Assembly (NCBI RefSeq): GCF_018449775.1
Contig: NZ_JAAVVB010000001.1
Span: forward strand, 1,054,001 to 1,118,000
Direction of reading: 5' to 3'
DNA length: 64,000 nucleotides
Source of the DNA: Mucilaginibacter sp. dw_454
Lineage (GTDB): Bacteria; Bacteroidota; Bacteroidia; Sphingobacteriales; Sphingobacteriaceae
The first letter of the stretch is position 1. Every line of letters starts with the position of its first letter. Position numbers and translations under genes: made by a program. Positions 26,191 to 35,454 of the stretch are shown here, piece after piece. The notes under the pieces are model-generated. The model was not told the DNA's origin and ran no database searches. It worked only from the letters and a program-made list of their open reading frames with translations.

Positions 26191-26991
26191 TTAGTTGCTG
26201 TCGTCATCACTTTCGCTATGGTGACGGCGATGGTGTTTCTTTTTCTTTTTATGAACGACTTCTTCCTTGTGATGATGTTTCTTAGCGCTCTTTTTGGTTT
26301 CCGATTTTTTATTTTCTGTCGATTTCTTTTCAACGGGTTGAGTTACCCGGGTAACTGTTTGTTTGTCTTTAACCGAAGTTGAATCTTTACTTAGCTGTTT
26401 AACATTAAAGTTATTGTTACTAAGTGTATATTCAAACTTACGCTCGGCACCGGTTTTTTTGGCTGATGCACCACTCCCTTCGTAAATTGGGAAGTCTCGC
26501 ATCAATTTACCTTCTGTAATATAAAAATTATCATTACCACGATAACCTTTGCGTTGTGAGCTGGTTAGTTTAGGGAAATCAAGTTTCTGAACTTTCTTCT
26601 CGTAAAACTCGTAGGCATACATGGTGGTAAAGTTGATAGTATCCTTACGCTTGGCCTGGATCAATATTTCGGGATGTCCGTCTATATCCATATCAGAGTT
26701 GTAGGCATCAACAATTTGACCGTTAATATCGGCAGTGGTAGTGGTATAAGTTTTGGTAACAGAATCTGAATGCAGGATCAAAAGCGAGCTGGTATCTGCT
26801 CCACCGCGCCCCCAACTTAAAACATCATAATAATTACCCGGCGATACTTCGATCAGTTTATGAAACTTAAACGGCTCCATCAAAGTGGGTGTCTTAGGCG
26901 TGTAATTAACCGGAGCCTTTTTCTCTTCGTGTGTGCAGCTGACAATCAGCGCACATCCCATCAACATAAAAATATAAGACCTGAAACTCAT
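26191..26991 (-). CDS. Lipoprotein with His/Lys-rich C-terminal tail
   Basis: The 266-residue protein has a lipoprotein signal (MLMGCALIVSCTHEEKK, lipidated Cys about residue 20). A beta-rich domain follows (residues about 45-200; MDIDGHPEILIQAKRKD recalls FG-GAP/VCBS-like segments). The last 55 residues are highly charged, with KKHHHKEEVVHKKKKKHHRR and an acidic end SESDDDSN. The tail could bind divalent metal or anionic polymer, which is inference. It lies 7 bases downstream of the GH20 hexosaminidase on the same strand. Confidence 0.62.
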   Translation of the reverse strand: MSFRSYIFMLMGCALIVSCTHEEKKAPVNYTPKTPTLMEPFKFHKLIEVSPGNYYDVLSWGRGGADTSSLLILHSDSVTKTYTTTTADINGQIVDAYNSDMDIDGHPEILIQAKRKDTINFTTMYAYEFYEKKVQKLDFPKLTSSQRKGYRGNDNFYITEGKLMRDFPIYEGSGASAKKTGAERKFEYTLSNNNFNVKQLSKDSTSVKDKQTVTRVTQPVEKKSTENKKSETKKSAKKHHHKEEVVHKKKKKHHRRHHSESDDDSN

Positions 26992-26998
26992 AATTATT

Positions 26999-29302
26999 TT
27001 AGTTAAACAATAGGTCAGAACCTAATTCGCCGGTAGGTTTACCCGGCAGGGTAATAAATACTTTTAGCCCGCCGGTTATACCTACATTGAAATATTTTAA
27101 GGTAAATTTATGATAGCCTTTTTGTAAAGCTATGGCGCCGTTTTTAGCACTTATAGGGTGTTTGCCATCGTTATCAACTACCAGTTGATTATCGATTAAT
27201 AAAGTCGACCCATCATCAGACGAAGTCGAAAATCCATAAACACCATCACTATCAATACGCACATAACCGTTATATATTATGGCAAAACCTGTGACTTTTC
27301 TAAACTGATTGATATTGAAGCTCTTAGCAATCAGTGAATCTGCGCCATCTGCAGATAACTTAAAGTCGTTAGTGCTGGCATATTCGCCCGGGATCAATTC
27401 GTAACGTAAACCCGGCGTTGTCCCCGAGAACGGTACTGCCGGCAGCGGTGCTTTGTTATAAATGGTCATTTTGGTAACAACACTACGTTTGCCGGTTGGC
27501 GTAATTACAATAGTTTGCAGCTCACGATATTGGTCGATAGGAACATTATAAGTCTTCGGCAATGTATATTCAATATCTGTTTCGCGTGGCGTATAACCAT
27601 CAATGGTATAATAAACCTTAGCGCCGGTTACAGGCGATTTTAGACTAACGGTCATGGTGCTGCCAAATCCAACCGAATCTTTAGCGCCGATGGCTGTAGG
27701 CACACGGTAATCAAAGCCATTTTTATCTAACCAGGCCAAATGATTAGGCAAACGGTTTTCAGAAAAATCTTTAAAGTTTTTGTTAGCCAGCGATGTCCAG
27801 GCTACCTCTGACACGGCAAACATACGCGGCAGCAACATGTATTCAACTTTATTTTCGGTAGGGATATATTCTGTCCACAAATTACCTTGCACACCCAGGA
27901 TATGCTTTTTTTGGTCGGCATTTAACTCTTCAGGTGTTGGGTCGTAACGATAGGTTTTGTCTAAGGGTGCGAAGCCGCCAATGCCGACTGGCTCTGTTCC
28001 CAGTTTGCCTTGCGCGGCATCCAGATATAAGCCACCGCTACCAGGGGTCATAATTACGTTGTGATTTTGTTTAGCTGCTTCGATACCGCCCTGCTCGCCT
28101 CTCCAGCTCATTACGGTGGCATTGGGCGCAAGGCCACCCTCCAATATCTCATCCCAGCCAATAATGCTGCGACCTTTTGAATTGACAAATTTTTCTATGC
28201 GTTGAATAAAATAGCTTTGCAAGCCATGCTCATCTTTCAATTTCAACCTCTTGATTAGCTTTTGACAAAATTCTGATTGTTTCCAAACATCTTTAGGGGC
28301 TTCATCGCCACCAATGTGAATGTATTTGCTCGGGAAAAGATCCATAACCTCAGTCAGTACATCTTCCAGGAAGCCAAATGTTTTATCTGAGGGACAATAC
28401 ACGTCCCTGAAAACGCCCCAGGTTCCTTGTACCTGATAGCCCGAAGTAGGTTCGCAACCCAGTTCAGGATATGAAGCTAAAGCAGCCATAGCGTGGCCCG
28501 GCATTTCAATTTCAGGTATAATGGTTATGTATCTATCAGCGGCATATTTAATTACATCGCGGATCTCATCCTGAGTATAATAGCCATCAACCGGGGTATC
28601 ATCATATTGCTGTGGTGTACGATCATGATAGTTGCCAATAACGGTAGCAGGGCGATGACTGCCGATCTCTGTTAATTTGGGATATTTCTTAATCTCTATT
28701 CGCCAGCCCTGATCATCAGTTAAATGCCAATGGAAGGTATTGAACTTATAAGCAGCCATCAGGTCAATGTATTTCTTAACAAAAGTCGCGTTAAAGAAAT
28801 GGCGGCAAACGTCCAGCATCAAACCGCGGTAACCAAAACGAGGATAATCTTCTATTTGAACACACGGCAATTTCGCTGTGGCGCCTCTGTCAGCAGGGAT
28901 CAATTGGATTAAAGTTTGTATCCCGTAAAACAACCCTGCGCCTTTACCCGCAATAGTAATATTTGTTGGGGTAATGGTTAACCGATAACCTTCGGCAGGC
29001 AGGCCATCTGTGCCTGCGCTGGTTAGTACCAAGCTATTAGCCACAGTTGCCCCACTGTTTTGTTTAACAGCGATGTGTAACATGGCACTGTTTTTTAAAT
29101 AATCGGCTAAAAATACTACTGCTTTATTATCTACCGAATCGGCCAACAGAGTGGTTTCCTGACTTAACACAAAAGTACCCGTTGATTTTTTGACAGATAC
29201 CGGGGCCGGAATGATTCCGAGATTTGGATTAAGGTCCTGAGCTTGTATCGCGACAGCAAATCCAACAACAGCAACCAGCAACAGAATTAGTTTTTTATAC
29301 AT
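26999..29302 (-). CDS. Beta-N-acetylhexosaminidase, GH20, with PA14 domain
   Basis: This is an exo-hexosaminidase that removes terminal GlcNAc or GalNAc through substrate-assisted catalysis. The parts in order are a signal peptide (1-21), a GH20b N-terminal domain (about 28-150), a (beta/alpha)8 catalytic domain with HWHLTDDQGWRIEIK, PEIEMPGH and the Asp-Glu pair D333-E334 in HIGGDEAPKDVWK, a chitobiase-type C-terminal sandwich (about 540-620), and a PA14 sugar-binding domain (about 630-765; FSTSSDDGSTLLIDNQLVVD). With 767 residues it is a full-length multi-domain enzyme. It probably acts in the periplasm or at the surface on chitin-like or host/plant glycans. Confidence 0.95.
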   Translation of the reverse strand: MYKKLILLLVAVVGFAVAIQAQDLNPNLGIIPAPVSVKKSTGTFVLSQETTLLADSVDNKAVVFLADYLKNSAMLHIAVKQNSGATVANSLVLTSAGTDGLPAEGYRLTITPTNITIAGKGAGLFYGIQTLIQLIPADRGATAKLPCVQIEDYPRFGYRGLMLDVCRHFFNATFVKKYIDLMAAYKFNTFHWHLTDDQGWRIEIKKYPKLTEIGSHRPATVIGNYHDRTPQQYDDTPVDGYYTQDEIRDVIKYAADRYITIIPEIEMPGHAMAALASYPELGCEPTSGYQVQGTWGVFRDVYCPSDKTFGFLEDVLTEVMDLFPSKYIHIGGDEAPKDVWKQSEFCQKLIKRLKLKDEHGLQSYFIQRIEKFVNSKGRSIIGWDEILEGGLAPNATVMSWRGEQGGIEAAKQNHNVIMTPGSGGLYLDAAQGKLGTEPVGIGGFAPLDKTYRYDPTPEELNADQKKHILGVQGNLWTEYIPTENKVEYMLLPRMFAVSEVAWTSLANKNFKDFSENRLPNHLAWLDKNGFDYRVPTAIGAKDSVGFGSTMTVSLKSPVTGAKVYYTIDGYTPRETDIEYTLPKTYNVPIDQYRELQTIVITPTGKRSVVTKMTIYNKAPLPAVPFSGTTPGLRYELIPGEYASTNDFKLSADGADSLIAKSFNINQFRKVTGFAIIYNGYVRIDSDGVYGFSTSSDDGSTLLIDNQLVVDNDGKHPISAKNGAIALQKGYHKFTLKYFNVGITGGLKVFITLPGKPTGELGSDLLFN

Positions 29303-29392
29303 AATTATAGTTTGACCAATAATTTAAAGGTGGTGAAGTTAGCAGATTTTGAAAATAAATTGCAGTGTATCTTGTAAAAAATATGCCACAAA

Positions 29393-29420
29393 AAAGGGCT
29401 GCCTGTATAGACAACCCTTT
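29393..29420. terminator. Terminator-like hairpin after trxB
   Basis: A 12-bp stem with two mismatches (29393-29404 with 29409-29420; outer AAAGGG/CCCTTT) has A-rich sequence on its left, which is a U run on the reverse strand. It lies 21 bases beyond the trxB stop. Confidence 0.6.
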
Positions 29421-29441
29421 ATATTTTCGGTTAGGCAATTA

Positions 29442-30398
29442 TTATGCAGTAACCACGTGCTCTTTAGCAGCAAGGTAACGTTCGGCATCAATGGCGGCCA
29501 TACAGCCGGTGCCGGCAGCGGTAACCGCCTGGCGGTAAATATGATCCTGCGCATCGCCACAGCAAAATACACCTTCAATGTTAGTTTGAGTAGATCCCGG
29601 TTTGGTTTTGATATAGCCGGTTTCGTCCATATCTATCCAACCTTTAAATATGTCTGTGTTGGGTGAGTGACCAATTGCTACGAAGAAACCGGTAACGTCC
29701 AGTTTCCTGTCTTCGCCGGTTTTATTGTTAGTTACCAGTACGCCGTTCACACTTTGGCCATCGCCTAAGATCTCTTTTGTTTCGGTACTGTATAACACCT
29801 CGATGTTAGGTGTATTCAACACACGGTGCATCATTGCTTTAGACGCGCGGAACTCTTCGCGACGCACAATCATATAAACCTTGTTAGTTAGCTTAGCCAG
29901 GTAAGTTGCTTCTTCAGCAGCGGTATCACCGGCACCTACTATGGCAACGTCCTGACCTTTAAAGAAGAAACCGTCGCAAACGGCGCAGGCAGATACACCA
30001 AAACCGCTGTATTTTTGCTCAGACTCCAGCCCTAACCATTTAGCAGATGCACCGGTTGATATGATCACCGTGTCGGCCAGTATGGTTTTACTTTCATCAA
30101 CCACTACTTTGTGTGGCAGACTCGAAAAGTCAACAGAGCTTACGTAACCAAAACGGATATCAGTACCCAGCCTTTCAGCTTGCTGACGAAAATCTTCCAT
30201 CATTTCAGGGCCCATGATACCTTCCGGGTAACCCGGGAAGTTCTCAACATCAGTAGTTTGGGTAAGCTGACCGCCTGCCAGCATACCTGTGTACATCACA
30301 GGTTTCAAATCGGCACGCGATGCGTATATGGCCGCGGTATATCCGGCAGGACCTGAACCAATGATCAGGCATTTAACGTGTTCTAAGTTTTCAGACAT
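29442..30398 (-). CDS. trxB: Thioredoxin-disulfide reductase
   Basis: This NADPH- and FAD-dependent cytoplasmic reductase keeps thioredoxin reduced. The start is MSENLEHVKC at 30398; longer frames run upstream, but those residues do not fit the family. The FAD site is IIGSGPAGYTAAIYAS (residues 12-27), the redox pair is CAVC at 138-141, the NADPH site is AIVGAGDTAAEEATYL, and the C-terminal FAD motif is GVFCCGDAQDHIYRQ. The 318-residue length is typical. A promoter lies 19 bases upstream. Confidence 0.96.
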   Translation of the reverse strand: MSENLEHVKCLIIGSGPAGYTAAIYASRADLKPVMYTGMLAGGQLTQTTDVENFPGYPEGIMGPEMMEDFRQQAERLGTDIRFGYVSSVDFSSLPHKVVVDESKTILADTVIISTGASAKWLGLESEQKYSGFGVSACAVCDGFFFKGQDVAIVGAGDTAAEEATYLAKLTNKVYMIVRREEFRASKAMMHRVLNTPNIEVLYSTETKEILGDGQSVNGVLVTNNKTGEDRKLDVTGFFVAIGHSPNTDIFKGWIDMDETGYIKTKPGSTQTNIEGVFCCGDAQDHIYRQAVTAAGTGCMAAIDAERYLAAKEHVVTA

Positions 30399-30416
30399 CG
30401 AATTAAAAATGAAGCA

Positions 30417-30447
30417 CAAAAATAAGATATAAAACGATGGGCGGCAA
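30417..30447 (-). promoter_or_regulatory. trxB promoter, -33 TTG and -7 TATTTTTG
   Basis: On the reverse strand TTG (30447-30445), 20 bases, then TATTTTTG (30424-30417), the same spacing as at rplU. Transcription would start about 10-15 bases before the trxB ATG, giving a very short leader. This supports the chosen start at 30398, because the longer frame would begin upstream of the promoter. Confidence 0.65.
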
Positions 30448-30554
30448 TAGGTATTAGTCAACATACTGCCATTAGATTTTAACATTTCGATGTTCCGTTT
30501 GAAAGATGGGGCATATTGCCAATTTAGTGCGGATATGATAACTTGTGCCACACA

Positions 30555-31079
30555 ATGAAGAATATTTTAGCCATATCCGGAAGCCTGCGCCAAGGCTCGT
30601 CAAATCATGCCATCTTAAGCTATTTGAGTTCCATTACACCTGATGATACCAATTACACAATTTATGACGACATGGCAAATATCCCGGCCTTCGACCCCGG
30701 CTTAGATACTGATAGCCCGCCTGCTTCTGTAGCCACCTTGCGTCGATTATTAAGCAATACAGACGGGGTAATTATTTGCACCCCTGAGTATGCTTTTGGT
30801 GTGCCCGGCTCGTTAAAGAACATGCTGGACTGGCTGGTATCAAGCAGTACTTTGGTTGATAAACCTGTTGCTTTAATTACTGCTTCGTTAGGTGGCGAGT
30901 ATGCGCATGCCTCGCTCCTGCTTACTTTGGGGGTTTTGACTGCCAAACTTTCTGACGAAACCAATTTGTTGATTCAATTTGTCAGATCCAGGATTGCTAC
31001 AGACGGCACCATTACCGACATGGGCACGATTGAGCGATTAAAGGATTTGTCGAGGATTTTTGTAGCTAATATTGGTTGA
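30555..31079 (+). CDS. NADPH-dependent FMN reductase
   Basis: This flavodoxin-like fold protein reduces FMN or quinone-type substrates with NAD(P)H. Motifs are ILAISGSLRQGSSNHAIL (FMN phosphate loop, residues 4-21), CTPEYAFGVPGSLKNMLDW (the PEYN-like flavin loop) and ALITASLGGEYAHASL. The 174-residue length fits the family. The start is the ATG at 30555 rather than the TTG at 30543, because the conserved MKNILAISGS begins there. It diverges from trxB; both are redox-related. Confidence 0.9.
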   Translation: MKNILAISGSLRQGSSNHAILSYLSSITPDDTNYTIYDDMANIPAFDPGLDTDSPPASVATLRRLLSNTDGVIICTPEYAFGVPGSLKNMLDWLVSSSTLVDKPVALITASLGGEYAHASLLLTLGVLTAKLSDETNLLIQFVRSRIATDGTITDMGTIERLKDLSRIFVANIG

Positions 31080-31199
31080 TTTTTTTTGACTAAACTTGCT
31101 TAACAAGGCTTCAGGCAGCTTTCTATTGTAAAATATTAGTTAAACAAAACCAAATAAGGTTTTAAATTATGTAAATTAGACTTACATAAACCTTTCAAC

Positions 31200-31940
31200 A
31201 TGAGCCACCTACCTTCATCTATCCATTCATACCTGCGCTATTTTTTAACAGTGTTTAGTTTACTGAGTGTAAACTGTGCGTTTGCACAAATTATCCCTGG
31301 TACTGTCACTAATAATGCTAAACCTGTGGACGGCGCTATAATTACCAATCTGCATTCAAAGCGTATGTCTATGAGTGGTGCTAGCGGTAATTTTATCATG
31401 CCGGTGAAGAAAGGCGATACTCTTTTAACAGATTATGAAGGATTTAAAACAGATACTGTTATCTATAAAGATCAAAATGAGTTATTGATTGCGCTTAAAC
31501 CTTTACCAACTTTACTGGACGAGGTGACGATTTGGGAACGTTCGATGAGTCCATTGGATAAGTTTCAGGAGAAACAGGACGAATACTACCAAATTTATCG
31601 CATTGGCGATAAAAGTAATTGGATGGCGTTGAGCCTGAGTCTGATGATGAACCCATTTTCTAATCATTTTAGTAAAGAGATAAAAAATGCGCGCCATCTG
31701 CAAAAAACCTTGCTCAGAGATTATCACGATGACATTATCGATACTCGCTTTACTAAAGGGCTGGTAGCTAAAATAACCGGGTATGAAGGAAAGCAGCTTG
31801 AAAATTTCATGATAGACAATCGCCCGAGCTTTGAATTCATCGAACACGCGTCAGATTACGACGTGATGGAATATATCATTAAAGCCAAAAAAGGCGAAAC
31901 TACGCACGACAACGTCGCTGTGAATAAAAACGATAAATAG
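31200..31940 (+). CDS. Secreted protein with carboxypeptidase regulatory-like domain
   Basis: The 246-residue protein has a signal peptide (residues about 1-30, ending CAFAQ) and then a carboxypeptidase D regulatory-like beta-sandwich: IPGTVTNNAKPVDGAIITN, SGASGNFIMPVKKGDTLLTDYEGF. A helical C-terminal half follows (KFQEKQDEYYQIYRIGDKSN onward). Such proteins are common and uncharacterised in Bacteroidota. Two short hairpins (AAAACC/GGTTTT and TATGTAA/TTACATA) lie in the upstream gap. Confidence 0.7.
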   Translation: MSHLPSSIHSYLRYFLTVFSLLSVNCAFAQIIPGTVTNNAKPVDGAIITNLHSKRMSMSGASGNFIMPVKKGDTLLTDYEGFKTDTVIYKDQNELLIALKPLPTLLDEVTIWERSMSPLDKFQEKQDEYYQIYRIGDKSNWMALSLSLMMNPFSNHFSKEIKNARHLQKTLLRDYHDDIIDTRFTKGLVAKITGYEGKQLENFMIDNRPSFEFIEHASDYDVMEYIIKAKKGETTHDNVAVNKNDK

Positions 31941-32059
31941 GTTTGGAGGTAAGCAAATAGCTTACCCTCTACTGACAATTTGACAAAACTTCTCCTTTGG
32001 AACGCTCATTGATGTGCAGGGTTATCAAATAAATTAATCCAAAAATCAATTATAAAATT

Positions 32060-33943
32060 ATGCAAGAAAAAGGAACCATTTCGATTCACACCGAAAACAT
32101 TTTTCCGATAATTAAAAAATTCCTGTACTCTGATACCGAGATATTTTTGCGCGAGCTGGTATCAAACGCTATCGATGCTACTCAAAAAATAAAACGACTG
32201 GCATCGCTTGGCCAGTATAACGGCGATTTAGGCGACTTGCGCGTAGAAGTTGCTTTCGACGAGGAAAAGAAAACCATTACCATCTCTGACAACGGTTTAG
32301 GTATGACTGCCAATGAGATCAAGAAATACATTAACCAGATAGCATTCTCTGGCGCTACCGAGTTTATGGAGAAATTCAAAGAAGCTAAAGATGCCAATGA
32401 GATCATTGGTCGCTTTGGCTTGGGCTTCTACTCTGCTTTTATGGTGGCCGATAGGGTTGAAATTGAAACTTTATCTTATCAGGAAGGTGCAGAACCAGCA
32501 CACTGGACCTGCGATGGCAGCACCGAGTTTGAAATAAGCGAAGGCAGCTTAGCCGAGCGTGGTACAGAGATTACCCTGCATATTAACAGCGAGTCTGAAG
32601 AGTTTTTAAGCAAAAACCGCTTACAGGAAATTCTGGACAAATATTGTCGCTTTCTGCCGGTGCCAATTAAATTTGGTACTAAAACAGAATCTGTTGAGGA
32701 TGGCGTTGACGAAGAAGGTAAATCAAAATACATTTCGGTAGAGCTTGATAACATTATCAATGATACCAACCCTATCTGGACAAAGGCACCAGCTGAGTTA
32801 AAAGATGAAGATTACCTGGCTTTCTACAAAGAGTTATATCCGTTTAGCGAAGATCCGTTGTTCTGGATCCACCTTAATGTTGATTATCCTTTTAACTTAA
32901 CAGGTGTGCTGTATTTCCCGAAGCTAAAAAAGGACTTCGAGATACAACGCAACAAGATCAAATTATTCTCCCGCCAGGTATTTATTACCGACGAGGTTAA
33001 GGATATCGTTCCGGAGTTCCTGATGCTGTTACACGGTATTATAGACTCACCTGATATTCCACTTAACGTATCCAGGAGCTTCTTACAGGCCGATAGTAAT
33101 GTAAAGAAAATTAATAGCTATATCACCAAAAAAGTGGCTGACAAGCTAGCTGAGCTATTTAAAAGCGACCGTAAAGCTTACGAAGATAAATGGACCGATA
33201 TTGGCCTGTTTGTGAAATACGGTATGGTGAGCGAAGACAAGTTTTATGATAAAGCTAAAGACTTTGTTTTGTTGACTAACACCGCTAAAGAGAATTTTAC
33301 TTTAACTGAATACAAGGACAAGGTTGAAGGCGTGCAAACTGATAAAGACGGACAACTGGTTTACATCTATACCAACGATCCTTCAAAACAAGATTCATTT
33401 ATCCAATCAGCCAACAGAAAAGGTTATGATGTGTTGTTAATGGACTCTCCTATTGATACGCACTTTGTTAGTCACCTGGAACAAAAGCTTGAAAAAACAT
33501 CATTGAAACGTGTTGACGCTGATGTCGCTGATAAGCTGATCAAAAAGGATGACGCTCCGGAAACTGTATTGACAGCCGATCAAATTGAAAAGGTAAAGGC
33601 TATTTTTGATAAATCTATCAATCGCCCTGCTTACAAGGTTGAAGTGGAAAGCCTACACCCGGAAGAGTTACCCGTAACAGTTACGATGGACGAGTTTATG
33701 CGCCGTATGAAAGATATGGCAGCCATGGGCGGCGGTATGGGTTTTTATGGCAGCATGCCAGATAACTATAAAGTAGTAGTTAACGGTAACCACAAACTGG
33801 TAAGCCGCATTTTGCAGGACGAAAGCGAAGAGTTACAATCACAATTGGCTAAACAAGCCTTTGATTTGGCGCTGCTTTCGCAAGGTTTATTAACCGGTGC
33901 AGATTTAACCGAGTTTGTAAATCGCAGTGTGAATTTGATATAA
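32060..33943 (+). CDS. htpG: Molecular chaperone HtpG (Hsp90)
   Basis: This is a homodimeric ATP-dependent chaperone in the cytoplasm. The N-terminal GHKL ATPase domain shows FLRELVSNAIDATQKI, ITISDNGLGMT and GRFGLGFYSAFMVAD. The middle domain has FPKLKKDFE, LFSRQVFITDEV and IDSPDIPLNVSRSFLQ. A C-terminal dimerisation domain follows. The 627-residue length is standard. The AHA1-like protein encoded at 57.7 kb belongs to a family of Hsp90 activators in eukaryotes, but no link is implied. Confidence 0.97.
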   Translation: MQEKGTISIHTENIFPIIKKFLYSDTEIFLRELVSNAIDATQKIKRLASLGQYNGDLGDLRVEVAFDEEKKTITISDNGLGMTANEIKKYINQIAFSGATEFMEKFKEAKDANEIIGRFGLGFYSAFMVADRVEIETLSYQEGAEPAHWTCDGSTEFEISEGSLAERGTEITLHINSESEEFLSKNRLQEILDKYCRFLPVPIKFGTKTESVEDGVDEEGKSKYISVELDNIINDTNPIWTKAPAELKDEDYLAFYKELYPFSEDPLFWIHLNVDYPFNLTGVLYFPKLKKDFEIQRNKIKLFSRQVFITDEVKDIVPEFLMLLHGIIDSPDIPLNVSRSFLQADSNVKKINSYITKKVADKLAELFKSDRKAYEDKWTDIGLFVKYGMVSEDKFYDKAKDFVLLTNTAKENFTLTEYKDKVEGVQTDKDGQLVYIYTNDPSKQDSFIQSANRKGYDVLLMDSPIDTHFVSHLEQKLEKTSLKRVDADVADKLIKKDDAPETVLTADQIEKVKAIFDKSINRPAYKVEVESLHPEELPVTVTMDEFMRRMKDMAAMGGGMGFYGSMPDNYKVVVNGNHKLVSRILQDESEELQSQLAKQAFDLALLSQGLLTGADLTEFVNRSVNLI

Positions 33944-33950
33944 CACCGAT

Positions 33951-33980
33951 CTTAAATCCTCTCCAGTAGAGAGGGCTTTA
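33951..33980. repeat. Single arm of the C/G-rich intergenic repeat
   Basis: The segment holds CCTCTCCAGTAGAGAGG with TTAAAT before and GGCTTTA after it, and closely resembles the right arm of the repeat at 18742-18775 read on the other strand. It lies 8 bases after the htpG stop and abuts the terminator. Confidence 0.6.
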
Positions 33981-34027
33981 AAACAAAAACGCCGCTTGCT
34001 TAATTGTCAGCGGCGTTTTTGTTTTAA
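33978..34027. terminator. Terminator after htpG
   Basis: A perfect 19-bp stem (33978-33996 with 34009-34027; core ACGCCGCT) closes a 12-base loop. The A/T outer part gives a U run after the stem. It is the clear end of the htpG transcript. Confidence 0.88.
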
Positions 34028-34150
34028 GTCAACCTCCGATAGAAAGTTTATGACCTATAAGTCAGCGATTCTTACATTGCGATTACTTAATTTTATACAA
34101 AGTAGCGAAACTCATTCGTTATAAACCTGTTAACCTTTAAATACCTCGTT

Positions 34151-34672
34151 ATGAAAAACTTAAAATTGTTTTGCGTCACACTTATTTGCGCCGTCGGATT
34201 AAGTCCTGCTTTTGCGCAAAAACCAACAAAAGCCGAAAAGAAAGCTGCAAAAATTGCAGAGATAACGCGATTGATTAACTCGGGCAGTTATGTTTTTAAA
34301 GCCGATTATGTAATACCAAACGGCATACCTTCGCGCAATTTAACCAGCGATTATGATGTAACTGTTACGCCGAATAAACTGGAGGTATGGCTACCGTTTT
34401 TTGGCAGAGCCTATGCCCCACCGCGCGACCCTACGGATGGCGGTATCAAACTAACCACCGCTAATTTCACCAATAAAGTAGTTAACAAGAAAAACACCTG
34501 GGAAATAACCCTGACTCCAAAAGAACAAAATCCGCCGGGTGTAAAAGATGTACGTTATTTACAACTGTCTGTTGGATCAGACGGCTATGCTTCACTAAGA
34601 GTAACCTCGCTTAACAAAGAGCCTATATCATTCAACGGGCATGTAGAAGCAATAGAAGTAAAGAAAAGCTAA
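34151..34672 (+). CDS. DUF4251 domain secreted protein
   Basis: The 173-residue protein has a signal peptide (residues 1-22, ending AFAQ) and then a single DUF4251 domain: a basic helix (KPTKAEKKAAKIAEITRLI), then SGSYVFKADYVIP and SDYDVTVTPNKLEVWLPFFG. DUF4251 is a Bacteroidota family of unknown function, probably a beta-barrel-like periplasmic domain. It stands alone, convergent with eutC. Confidence 0.82.
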   Translation: MKNLKLFCVTLICAVGLSPAFAQKPTKAEKKAAKIAEITRLINSGSYVFKADYVIPNGIPSRNLTSDYDVTVTPNKLEVWLPFFGRAYAPPRDPTDGGIKLTTANFTNKVVNKKNTWEITLTPKEQNPPGVKDVRYLQLSVGSDGYASLRVTSLNKEPISFNGHVEAIEVKKS

Positions 34673-34701
34673 ACAAGCCTTCGCTAATTTATAACGCGGG
34701 T

Positions 34702-35454
34702 TTACTCATGCAGTAAGCCCGCGTTGTCTTTTAGGGCCACGCCGGATAGTTTTCTGCTAAACGCTTCTTGAATTAAATAGAAGATTTTTTTGGAAGCTTG
34801 CTTATAATTAAGCCCGTCAGGGCGGATGTTGGATACGCAGTTGCGCGATTCGTCAGTTAATCCGGGTTTAGGCTGATAAGTTAAATAGGCCCCGATACTA
34901 TCGGTAGAGCTTAATCCGGGGCGTTCGCCAATTAATATTAAAGATAGTTTGGCATTCATTGCCGCTGCAATCTCGTCAGCGATAGCTACCCTGCCCTCTT
35001 CAACCAATACAATGTCTGCCAGTTTAAAATCGACCGATTGAAACAGGGGAATCAATGCTTTCAATAATCCAATAACGTTAGTGTTTATGGCGGCAGCCGA
35101 TAGGCCATCAGCTATGATAATCGATATATCTGTAGGCTGATGATATTCTTTCAATTGCTCGACTGATTTTTCATCAAGCTTTCTACCCAGATCTGGCCTT
35201 TGCAAATATTGTTCACGGTAGCCGGCCTGGCTATGCAGATGGATTACCGGCAAGTCAAACTGCTTTAAATCGGCTATTAATCCATCGACGTTTAAAGACG
35301 AATAAACTGCATCGCGGGCATGTGCGTGGGCCAGCTTAAATTCCAGCGATTGCTTTAAGGGAATGCTGGTACCTGCACGGCCAATAGCTATCCGCGCTGC
35401 GGTAAATTCCTGCAGAGCTATCAACGGATCGGAAGATTTGATCACCTTTTTCAT
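34702..35454 (-). CDS. eutC: Ethanolamine ammonia-lyase small subunit
   Basis: This is the light chain of the adenosylcobalamin-dependent enzyme that splits ethanolamine into acetaldehyde and ammonia. The conserved start TAARIAIGRAGTSIPLKQSLEFKLAHAHARDAV and the later IIIADGLSAAAINTN, LILIGERPGLSSTDSIGAYLTY are typical. The start at 35454 overlaps the eutB stop (ATGA); a longer frame to 35541 lies inside eutB and is rejected. The 250 residues are slightly short of the E. coli form, mainly at the N-terminus, as in other non-microcompartment types. Confidence 0.94.
   Translation of the reverse strand: MKKVIKSSDPLIALQEFTAARIAIGRAGTSIPLKQSLEFKLAHAHARDAVYSSLNVDGLIADLKQFDLPVIHLHSQAGYREQYLQRPDLGRKLDEKSVEQLKEYHQPTDISIIIADGLSAAAINTNVIGLLKALIPLFQSVDFKLADIVLVEEGRVAIADEIAAAMNAKLSLILIGERPGLSSTDSIGAYLTYQPKPGLTDESRNCVSNIRPDGLNYKQASKKIFYLIQEAFSRKLSGVALKDNAGLLHE

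Noticed and set aside
26140-26382. Very hydrophobic plus-strand frame
   Set aside because: It is antisense to the His/Lys-rich lipoprotein tail; Lys/His codons read as Phe/Leu/Val on the other strand.
30399-30551. N-terminal extension of thioredoxin reductase
   Set aside because: The extension lies upstream of a well-formed promoter (30417-30447) and does not fit the family; the ATG at 30398 gives the standard start.
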